Positions 34,201 to 46,200 of a stretch of 64,000 nucleotides of DNA are shown here, one piece after another; the stretch's first letter is position 1; each line of letters starts with the position of its first letter. Made by a program: the position numbers and the translations under genes. The notes beneath the pieces are model-generated. The model was not told the origin of the DNA. It searched no databases and saw only the letters and a program-made list of their open reading frames with translations. The DNA comes from Nectonema munidae (Eukaryota; Nematomorpha; Nectonematoida; Nectonematidae): positions 293,501-357,500 of the forward strand of contig JAUIRK010001006.1 of NCBI GenBank assembly GCA_030549495.1, written 5' to 3'.

Positions 34201-37200
34201 CCGTATATAAAATTACTTTCGATGAAGTTGAACAAGCTTTGTTGAAAATGAACTGACCAGAGTAGGTAATGACATGCTACAAGGAATAAGGATGCTAGAA
34301 AGTTGGAGAAAAAGCTTTTAGTTAAAGTTGGAGTGCACCAGGGCTCTCTTTTCACGATAGTGATGGATGCACTGGCAGAAGACATATCCAAGAACATGAG
34401 AGAAATTCTTTACGCTGATGATTTGATATTGGCAGCAGTTGGGAAGACGTTGAAAACAAGTAGAGTTGTTGGAAAGAAGCCTTAGAAAGCAAAGGTTTGA
34501 AGGTGAATATTGCAAAAACGAAAACAATGAAAGTCGTCACAAGAAAATGTTTTGACTCAGTAAGTGCTATCGATCCGTGTAGTGTGTGTGGAAGCAGAGT
34601 AGTTAGGAATGCTATTCAATGCGTGAAATGCGAATTATGGGTTCATAAGAGATGTTCAGGCTTATCTGTTGCATTGAGCAGAGCGAAAAATTTCATATGT
34701 CGCAGTTGTAAGATAAATCATGAAATTGTGGAAGATCAAGGCTTCGTTAAACTAGGTGAAGATGAATTCGAAGTAGTAAAGGAGTTTTATTTTTTGGGTG
34801 ATGATGTTCTAACAAGAGATGGGGAAATTGAAAAAACGGTGATATCAAGAATTAGAGCTGTTTGGAAAAAGTTTTATGATATTGCTGGCGTACTGTGCGG
34901 CAGAGTTTTGTCATTGAAGTTAAAATGGAGACTATGCAAATCGTGTGTAAGGAGTGTTATGGAGCAGAGTGTTGGCCAATGAAAAAGGTTGAAGTGAGAC
35001 GCATGCAGCCTGCTGAGATGAGGATGTTACGAATGATGTGTGTCAAAACTCTACTGGACAAAGTGCGAAGCAAAGAGATTAGAAGAATGACAGGGGTGGA
35101 AGATATAGAGTAGTACTTGGAAGAGCATAGACTCCGTTGGCAAGGACACTTAGAGAGAATGGATCCACAAAGACTAACGAAGAGACTATGGGTTGAAAAC
35201 ATCACTGGACAAGCGAGGAGAGGTAGACCGGAAAAAAGATGGGAAGATGCTGTTAAAGAAGACATGAAGAAAAGGAACCTGAACATTGAAGATGCTGAAA
35301 TGAAAGGAAGGAGACGTCGCTGCAAATTTAAGGTCGACCTTGGTTTGCCAGGATAAAGACCTGCTCATTAGAGCGAATGGATGATGATGATGATGATGAA
35401 GAAATACACCCATTAAATATTTTTTGTAAAGTTTCAAATTTTGATAGAATATTGGATTTAATTGTGGAACAGTCAGCTATTTATATGGAACAGTGTGGAT
35501 CTCCTTTTTCAACCAGTAAAGACGAGATAAATGCTAGTTTTGTACTGGTCTGAGAAGGATTTTGGAGTACCATATATATCAAATATTATGAATCGCAATC
35601 ATTTTACGTTCTTCACTTCATTTTAATGATAATACGAAATGCTTGGGAAAATCTGATGTAAATTATGACAAAGCATACAAAATCCTATATCTATTTGAAA
35701 TTCTTAAGCAAGATTTCCAAGAATTTCGTTTTCCTTCTCTTTATCAATCAGCCTAACACATCATAAAATTTAAAAGAAAAAATCTATGCAAGTAGTATAT
35801 AAAAAACAAACCAATTAAATGGGGTTTTCAACTATCCTGCAGATGTCTAACTAAAGATGGTTACTGGTATCAATTTGATCTTTATACTGGTAGACGTGAG
35901 GAAAAGAAAAGTTAGGAGTGTATTGGGTAAAAAAAATTGACTTCGAATATTGAAAATATGGAAAGCACTTATCCATGGATATAACTTTATTTTCGTTCCT
36001 GACAGAGGATTACTCCACAATTACAATGTAAGCAATTTGAGTTCTTCCTTTCCCAACATCATACCTGTATGAGGCTACTCTGTTGTAAACACAATTAGCA
36101 AGACCAGATCCCGGTTTAAGAAATTGGAGGAGGACTCGCCACATTTCTATCAACAATTCGACTGAAGACAAAGAAGATAACAATACAACATCAAGCACAG
36201 GTTTCCCACTGAAATATTTCCTATAAAAGTTTTCTTATTTTTACTTATGTTTAGGTTTGAATATTAGCGATCTCTGAAACGTATATATTGTTTCATATAT
36301 TTATGAAAATAAAACTAATAAATTAACTTTTCAACACATACTTATCATTTATATTCTTTTAGATAAAGTTTTAAAACGTCACTTTATTTTTCAATCCTTA
36401 ACACAATAAATCACTTCTTAAATACTGATGGTGTGCCTCAATCGATGTATTTTCTAGTTCATTGTTCCATGAGATGAAAAAGTTTGAAAATAACTGCTAT
36501 AGAACAACTTTTTTTCAGATACTAAATCATTATCATCATCAAAGTGCAGTATCCATTTGGACGTGTGCAACCATGGAGCGCTAGAGTTTGTTTTCTAGTT
36601 TACCATGGTTATTCTTGGAGATATTACGTGGTGAGATCTCCAGTCCTCTTCCACGCCGTAATTGTAAGCTACGGACCTAGCCTTTGTCTAACTTGACTAA
36701 CTGCAAGGCAGCAATAACTAGGCTTATTTGAAGGCGGCCTTACTCGCCTTGTCACGACATCATCTGAACATAGCGCATTTTAACCTGTAGAAAGCAGTCA
36801 CCCAATCTACTACTCCTTCTCGTTATGGCGTCGCTGCTTATTCATCAAGCTAAGCTTGCTTATCTCGCAGCTACACTTTGCACAGCCTGCGGCGGACACG
36901 CTCTCTAGCTGTTCCAACTCAACCAAAATACTAAATAGCAAAAATCAATAAATATGAAACTACGTATATAGATAGACTCTTCCATGTCTTTAATTAAAGT
37001 TATAAAGATGTGTATAAGATGTCTTTATAATTTTGTATTTATGTTATCATCTTAAATATATCCAAAATTATAATTAGTGTGATTGATTTTTATGCTTAAT
37101 ATCCAAATCTGTTTGTTTATTTTATACCCCAGTTAAAAAACTTTGTGACCATATTAGACTCTATAGCAGGGGCACACATCCAGGGGGGGGGGCGCCCCCC

Positions 37201-40200
37201 CCCCATGTGTTTTCCGGGGGGCGAAAATGGCCTTCGCCCCCCCCCCCCCCCCAATAATTTTCTATAAGTAAATGTTGCTGCTTGTTTATATAACATGTAA
37301 TAAAAGAGAGAATGCAGACTTTCGAGTCATGTCAATTGCCAAGCTGCTTTGAAATTGCAATCAAACGTATTTTTCAAACGCTGTGATAGCTATATAATAA
37401 AATAATAATCCATCGTTTCAATATGCACACAATAAGTAAGCAATATTTATCACAGTGTCTTCTGATATTTTTGAGCAAACACATGTTGATGATCTATTAG
37501 CTTTTTCTCATCATAGTGAATCTATTTTTCTTTCTGTCTCCTTCTTTGCTTTTCTCTACAGCTTTCTCTGCTAAAACTTAATCAGTCGACTCATCATCAC
37601 AGTCATTCTATTTATCTTTTTGTCTCCTTCTTTTCTTTTCACTTCCGCTTTCTTTGCTAAAACTCAATCACTCAAACCCTATTCTCTCATTCAATTTATG
37701 CTAGCTGGGTCAAATTCAATCAATCTTCTCTTATTCAAGCTTTCTCTCACTGACGCAAGCTCTCTTTTTTCACACAAGCTCCTTTCTTCTCATTTAATCT
37801 AAGCTCTCTCCCACTCAAGCTCTCTTCTAAACTTCTTGCTTGTTTTTACCTTTCTTCTAAGTAAGCAATTTTTTGAACCTTGTTTTTAGAATTATTTAAT
37901 AAATAAATAATTCGTATTTGGAGTTAAATTAAAAATAATTTTTTTATCTCATTAGAAACTAGTCCTTATACGCCTTAGCGGAATATAATTCAATATTTTC
38001 AGAACTTTTTTTAGTGATATTACAGTTCAGCTATTAAAATTAATCACCGATTTTTGGTAAAAATTTAGTTCTATCAATTCTCAACATTAAGTGTATACTT
38101 TGTTTTGACTCTAATTGGCCAATTCACTTACAATTTTAAGTGTTCATATATAAATTTGGAATTTTTACTTTTAACAACAATACACCAGGCGGCAAACATT
38201 TTGCAAGTGTTTTTAAAAATAAAGTTTTCAATCGTTACAATTTTATTATATCAATAAATATTGTCAGATTTGCTTTAAAATTTTCTTTACAAAAGGACTT
38301 TAAATCTATCAGTCAGCAGGGGCGTAGCCAGAGGGGGCAGTGCCCCCCCCCCCCCCCAAATATTTTTACTACTTAATTAAAGTTCTTATTTATTTCCAAT
38401 ATGCTTGCCCCCCTAAATTCCTTGCATGCCCCCCCCCACAACTTCCATTTTTTGGCTACGCCACTGTCAGTCAGTACGTTTGTTACATTTTGTAACATTT
38501 GAAAACTAATTTTTTTTCAACAATTGCTATTTGGGGATGAATATTTTGATCAGCATTCTTTAAAAGCAGAAATACTCTACTTTTAAATATTTGAAAAGCT
38601 TAAAATGAGCAATTTAAATGCTTGAAATAACTTTAAATATTTTAAGTTTTTAAATTTTTATAATGTTCGATTGTTAAATTTTGTAAGTAACACTACATAA
38701 TTAAATCATTTTTTTTAAAAGAAAATTTGTTGATTATTATAATAAAAATATAATATCGAAACAAAATGTTTCAGTTGTTAAAAATGTACTAGATCTATTT
38801 ATGACAGCTGTCAGAATTTTATTTGTAGTCAAAAAACGCAATGATTTTCTTGTTCTCGTATACTATGATTTTTATGATTTATGTTAGTAAATAGTTTTTT
38901 TAATGATTTTGTGTTCTTAGACTTAAATAATTTTATAAAAAGTGATTAAACTACCTTTTTTGTATACTATGATTCTTAACAAAATGTAAAAAATACAAGC
39001 GTTACGAAATCATCCTATAAGGGTTAGCTACTTCAACGTTGGCTTTTCCTGCTTATAAAAACTTGAAAATATAAAATAAACTATCTCATTTTTTATTTCT
39101 CTTATTATTTTGAAATTATTCTGGGAACAGACAGTTCAATTTTAAAATAGTGAAAATTGCTTTATTAGTTTATTTTGTCTCCTTTCTCTCTTATGTTAAT
39201 TATGTAGCAAATTTTCCAATTTTGAGTAAAAGGCACTGAGCTACCGCTTATGTCAAACTATGAACAAATTGGTATCGATGAGTAATCCAACCCAGAGGCT
39301 TCCATGCTGAGTCTATCATCTCAACCAATCGGCCATTCCACCCATAAATTATAGAGTAGGGATACGTCAAATTAGTTTCAAAAAACTTTCTAAAAATCTT
39401 TAGTTTTTGTTGAAGCTTTATAACTTTTTCTAATAGACTTTTTTTTACTTAAAAGTGATTATATGCAAATCATTGCAAAAGTTCAAATAAAGGTTGTTAT
39501 TTTACTTTTTGTAGATCTTGAAATTTTACAATGCAGCATAAAAGGAAAATTAGTCAAAGTGATATTTTATCATTTTTCACCTTTAAAAAAACTGAAACTA
39601 ATTGTGAGAGGAATTTTTTAAATCCACAAATATCGATGAAACTCAAAAATCTCTGGCACTCTCACAAGAAACTGTAACTACAATGAGTTCTAGTAGTACT
39701 AGTAATTCATATTTTTCACAAGAAAGCGATCCTTTTGACCTGGGAACTCTGACTACTGGCCCAACTCAACCAAAAGTCCAGTTTCCCAAAGGAGGTCTTT
39801 TTTACAGGCGTGGTATGAAACGTTTAGTTGGCTAGAGTATAGCATAACTAAAGACAGGGCTTTTTGTTATGCATGCCGCTGTTTTGGTACAAAAACTTCG
39901 AAGTCTGAAAATGCGTTTACGATAACTGGTTTTAATAACTGGCGAAAAGCGATGGAAACAAATAAAGGTTTCTACAAACATATACAGAGCAGTGATCACT
40001 GCCTTCCCATTTCTCGCTGGGAAACACGCATACAAATAGACACAGGTGTAATAGCTCCTATTGATTCAATTTTAGACCCCAATAGAAACTCTATTTTGTC
40101 TGAAAACCGTAACTATTTGAAAGTTTTGCTTCAGTATCACATTTTTTTTTCTAAATGTGAAATGTCATATCGTGGGCATGATGAGACTTCTGATTCATTG

Positions 40201-43200
40201 AATTGTGGTAAGTGGGATGAGTTCATCAAACTGATGTTAACTACAAATCCTTCTTTCAAACAGATGCATGAAGACTTTAAGAAAAGGCACCCATGCACAG
40301 ACAAAAAATCTGTTTGATTTCGTTATCTTAAGAATCGGGCCGTGTACGAGCGATTTTATTCTCTCATTGAGCTAAAAACTTTTTTTTTCTTCCCATCTAA
40401 ATTGTCTCGGGTTATCAGCAGTTTTAATAGGTTTGGGAGCTGACGGTGCAAGTGTATGTCTGGAAGTAAAAATGGTGTATTCACTAAACTTAAAGATTCG
40501 CACAATCACCTTATTTATGTGCATTGCGCTTCTCATCGTTTGAATCTTGCTGTTATTGGCTTCTTAAATGGTGTTAAAGAAGCGCGTTAATTTTTAAAGC
40601 TCTATGATTGTTTATACCATGTTTTCACAGTATCAAATAATCGTGTAATTTTTGATAAGTATCAAAAAGAGCAGCATCCAAAAGAACAGCTCTTATCACT
40701 TTCTCAGCTGGGAAACACAAGATGGGACTGCAATTTTTACGCACTAGATTTTGTATGTCGCAGAATAAAATGCATCCTCGCATCACTACAAGGGATAGCG
40801 AACTCAAACTCTACAACAAAAGACAAAGCTGCCTCCTTGTAGGAAAAACTTCTTTCACATCGCAACATCGCGGTTTTGTGCTTTCTTCACAAGGTTTTCT
40901 CAATCACGCATTCTTTAAGCTTGTGCCTACAAAAAACAAACGTAGACTGGAAAGTAGCCGTTTCTGAAATTAAAGCGTCAGTTAAACTTATCGAGAAGAT
41001 AACTCGCAAGGATATTATCCAGGTTATCTGTGAAAACATTGAGATTGATTGTAACTATCAGGAAGAACTAAATACACGCAACTCTTCATCTTATAATATT
41101 TTCAACTATTTTATTGAAAAAATACTGCCTAAAATTGTTGAAGAGATGAATATTAGATTTCAAAAAAAATTTAGCCATTTTTGCAGGGTTAGAAGCGTTA
41201 GAACCGTCTTCAAAATCATATCTTTCTTTTGATGTATTAAAACCTATCATATATCATTTTGGTGATGTCTTGAGAGTAAACCTTACACTTCTTGAAATAG
41301 AGTGTGAGCGCACATCTCTGATCATAAAAAATGGAGAAAGGTTTGAACCTGCATTTTATCCTAACTTAGATGTAATTATGAAGTTGGCGTCAACCATTAC
41401 AGTAACCACCTCTCAGTTAGAGCGTTCATTTTCAACAATAAATAGAACAATAACGCTGTCTAGAAACAACCTTTTGTCCAGGAGAGCTGCTCAGTTAATG
41501 CTATTATCTCTCAACAAGGATATATGCGAGAACTTCAAGTTAGACCTTTGAAAAAAAAATGCTTTGTCCATTTGTAGTGAAAGTTTTTTTTAATTTTAAA
41601 ATTTGATTTTCCTCTATACAAGCTTATATCACTCGAATTTTACAACAAAATTTTTGTTGATGTTTTTAAATATATTTGGCTGTAGCTCTAACTTGTTTGG
41701 AGTCTATGTTGGCCTACTAATCGGCTTCTTCCATTTTGATAGAAGCTCTATTAGGTTTTTGTCATGAGATCTTAACTTTCCCAGTTATGATCTTCTGTTG
41801 ACGAGAAACAAATGCATTTGTGTTCGTGACTCTATGCTGGCCAGCGTTTAATTTAGATTCTTTTTAAAGGATCAAATGGCTTTCAATATTTTGTGATAAT
41901 CAGGCTGATGAACTCAAATTTATGTAAGCATGATTTTGATGCAATATTGAAGCTCATTAGAAAAGAACGGTTTTGGTTGAAGGAAATTTTGACATTCTCT
42001 TTTGAAGTTTGGTATATTTTGTTCCTTATTAATTATAATTATTTTTTTTTCTGAAACAGATGAATATAACAAATAATAAAAAGATAATCATCAACATGTA
42101 AGTGTTATAATTACTTGAAATTTTTTTATTTCTAAAACTATTTCATTCATTTATAGTAAAAACATTACTACTCTCGGGGCTAAGCCCAAATTGAAAAAAT
42201 GCTTCATGTGTTGGAAGCCAGGTCATTTAAAGAAAACTGTCGATGTTAGTCATTTTATATACTTTAATTAAAATGTAAATTGAAACCTTTTGTTTTACTT
42301 CATTTTTTAGTGCTCAAAGAAGGAAAAAATGTGAGCACAAAAATTTAGTTTACATATTAATAAAATAAGATTTTGATTTGCATATTTGATACCCTTCTTT
42401 TTTTAGAAGCAAATCCAGCCAAAAAATACAGTAATTTGATTTTTTATTAAGACAAAAACTCACTAAAATAATTATTTTTAGAATCAGAACGTCCATGTAA
42501 GAGTATCTGAATTTATCGTTTGACTATTTTTGTCTGTATAATTTGACAATTTTATTTTGCTTCATAAAAAATTTATTACATTTTTCAACTTTGTATTTGA
42601 AAATTCTTTTTTTACTTGCACCAATTTAACCTTTAAAAACTATTTTTAGAATGATGCTGAGAAAAATGAAGTAATACAATCTTACTTTATTGTGTGATTT
42701 GATTTTTGATTTTATATCTTTTTTGAGAGTCTAACTAACTTACACTAAAAGAATGAAAAAATTCTAATACCAAGTTTTCTAACTTTAGTTCAATTTACCA
42801 TTTTTTATAGAAATTACCTGAGAAAAGTTATGTAAGTTTGATGTGTTTTTTTATTTTTTTTTTCAATAAAATGTTTTCATTTTTTAGGAAGAAGAAATAG
42901 AAAATTTGAATATTGAATAATTTTTTTTTAATAAAATTTTTAAAATTTTTTATTGTTAATAGTAGACTCTTTTCCTTCAGACTACATTCACTCATATAAA
43001 ACTCTCCAAACTTCAGTTATTTGTTTCAGTTGTTTTTTCTATCGATCAAATAATATCCTTTAATCAATTCATGTAGTGTGCCTGTACTTCATTTTCAAAT
43101 GAAAAGCTTTTGAATTTTTTTAAACTAGTGTATATGCGATATGCACATTTAATTAAAATATTTTCGTTGGAAATATAGTTTTTAAATTTCACCAATTTTG

Positions 43201-46200
43201 TAAAAAAATATAAAGTAGTTTTATAAATTTAGGTATGCGCTGAATACACTCTATTTTAAAGGATTGCTTGAATATTTGGTCTCCCGTGGCATTTTCAGAC
43301 CACTAATTGTGAAAATTGCAAAAAAAAATTCGCCCCCCCCCAATAATTTTGAGGATGTGCGCCCCTGCTCTATAGCCCAGGTTGTAAAATCTATGGAAGA
43401 GTAGATATAATTGATTTGCATTATTACTCGGTTAAAAGACTTCTTCAAATAAATGATAAATTTCTTACACAGTATAATATCTGTAGAATTATTAAACGAA
43501 GCTCTTTTTCACACGTTCTATGATGATCTACAGAAAGGTATTGCAAATCCACTGGCAATTTATTCATTTCATCTTCATCTAGAAACTCTGAGCCCATCAA
43601 TGGAAGTAAGAGAAAACTCAAAAAATTGTTATTGTTCACTTTTGAATTTTGTAAAAAGTGACAAATATTCCCTAAAAAAAGTAGAAGTAAACTTGAATAA
43701 AAAAGAATTTTCACCTTAAAATTTACCTGTAAATTGTAAACAATTTTTGATAATTCCCAGTATTGTGAGTACTAAAGTATTTAAATTATTAAATGAATCT
43801 TTTATATAATTTACAAAAATGGTGAAATAGGTGAAATTGTTTTGAGATATTATATATGAAACAGACACTGACGTCTCCTTATTTTGACAAAGATTGCAAA
43901 CAAACGTAAGGAAAAATTGTATGAAACACTGATTGTTTTGAAGAGAGGCATTAATTCCAATCAGTTTTGATAAAAAAGACAAGACTTTCCTTTCAAAGGA
44001 CAGCACTTTAAGAAGTTGAGATGGAGAGAAATGAGAAAGATTAAGGAAAAAAGAACGCGCATGTTTTTGTATTGAAGATTCCACTTTCTGAAGATAAAAA
44101 ATAAAGATTGAAGCTCAAACAAGTGATTGATTGGAGTTGGATAAATAAATCAAACCACTAAGAAAGAAAAGATAGATGTCGTATTATGCAAAGCTTAAAG
44201 TGCTCATTCCGAAACATCGTTCACAATATATATATATATATATAAATACTCTTTTTTGGAAGACACTTTACATTAAACTAACTTTATTTTTCAATCCTTA
44301 ACACTAAGAGCAATTAATTAAAAACTAGTTTTTTTGTAAAAAAAGATATTGATTCGTGTAAATTCATTTTTTAAAGGATCACCTTAATTCAATGTTAATT
44401 AATGAATTTAAATGTAAAATAAACTGAAAATTGAGTCAATGCATGCGACCTAAAAAAGAAAATTTGATAGCTTATATGAGGAAACGGGCTTTTTTGATTG
44501 AGCAAAAGATTAATTTTGATTTAAGGTAATTTTTATAATTATATTTTTTGTTGAAGGAATATTAATTGGGATAAATAGTGATAACTTTCTTTAATGATAC
44601 TGCATCCTTATAGATGATGTAAGTACGGAGAAGGAAAGTACTAAAAATAGGAAAAACCATTCTTAGATTAATAAAAAATATAAAGACAAATATATCAAGG
44701 AAAATAGATTTTACTCTTTAAAGAATCAAATGAAAAATTGATAAATACCGGGAAGCAAATAAATTGCTGGGAACAAAAATTGTCAAAATTAGTGCGGGAT
44801 CCAGAGAAAACTGTATCTCAGGAAACAAGATAGGACCCTAACCTACAAATAATAAGCAAAATTTTGAAACTTGGTGTGAAATCATAAATCCTTAACACAC
44901 TGCTTTTGTGATGGGTTCCTAATGAAAGCTATGAACTCGAAGAAAAGCTCTTGTTTCCCTTCCTCCAAATAAAAATACAAAACTTTAGCGTTTTAATTAA
45001 TTACTGCCCGATAGAGAAAAATGAAAATGTCATTTTTACATGGTCGTTAAAATATTACATCATACCCTTATGCAGCAAAAGATAATTACAACCACACCAT
45101 GCGATCTACGCAAGGTTTACTACTACTTTCTCTGTCTACTCGCTATCTATGTGCAATCTACGCAACGCTCTTCCATCTCTTGACCATGTGCATTGTGCAA
45201 CGCTTCATAGCAATTTTTAGCTGTCAATTAGAGCTGGCAAATATTTTCTATTCGCAATCAATGTTGCCAACTATTTTTGATACTTTATATCCAAAAATAA
45301 ATATAAAAACATCCAAAAAAACCTCAAAAAAGTATTAATTCATTTAACAAAATAAAATTTATTTTGAAATATTTTTTCAAGAACATAAATTTTAAACATG
45401 AAAATAAAAAATCGTGTCATAAATAAAATTTTCGCAATTACCCAAACAAAAAAATTGGCGTGCTTCTGCCTGAAAATACAAAAGAATACAAACTATTTAC
45501 TTATCCGCACAATTTTTGAATCAATTAAAAATAGTTAAGGTTACTAACTAAACATGATAAACGGATAAAAGTTTATAAATATCAAGCTTTTAAACAAAAA
45601 AATATTTATTATTATAAAAATTATGATAATAATCCAGCTACTGAAAATAAAATTTCATTAATGTAGATAAAATGGCGCTGAGTCTTCATAATAAAAGTTG
45701 TAAAGAAAATAAATTGAAAACGTTGAATAAATCTTTTATTTAACAAAATACTAGCAATAATATTTCGGTCACTGTGACCTTCTTCAGATATGTATCTGAG
45801 AATAATCATTCAGATATATATCTGAAGAAGGTCATAGTGACCGAAATATTATTGATAGAATTTTGTTAAATAAAAGATTTATTCAATGTTTTCAAATTCA
45901 TTTCCTTCTATTTGAAGTCTTTTGGATTTCATGAGTAAAATAGAAATATTTTTCAAAAATGATAGAACATCTCTTTTTTCTAGGAACTCACTTGGCTTTT
46001 CTTAAAAATTCTTCTTTTTCTTTAGAAGCACTTTTCTTCCTCCCACATTCAATTTGATCAATTTCAATTCTAGTTTTTGTTTCCTCCTTTTTGTAGAATT
46101 CCAAAACCTCCGAAACACTACGATCTTCAATGGGTAACGAACTCCGTAAGCTGAAATATCCAAATGTTGAATTTTTTTTAACAATTTAAAAAATAAAAAT

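Larger units (their letters stand above)
37167..43367 (+). mobile_element. 6.2-kb hAT transposon with perfect 8-bp target duplication
   Basis: Starts CAGGGGCACACATCC and ends with the inverse GGATGTGCGCCCCTG. CTCTATAG flanks both sides (37159-37166, 43368-43375). Both ends carry long G/C runs then CCCCCAATAATTTT. It holds a degraded TTF/ZMYM-type hAT transposase gene on the plus strand, a 150-bp MITE and a SINE. It sits in the last intron of HGH1, in antisense to the gene, 101 bp from the donor of exon D. The non-coding parts 37270-38300, 38480-39230 and 41560-43100 contain no other features I recognise. Deletion derivatives occur at 49.4-53.7 kb and an end fragment at 14.3 kb. Confidence 0.92.
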
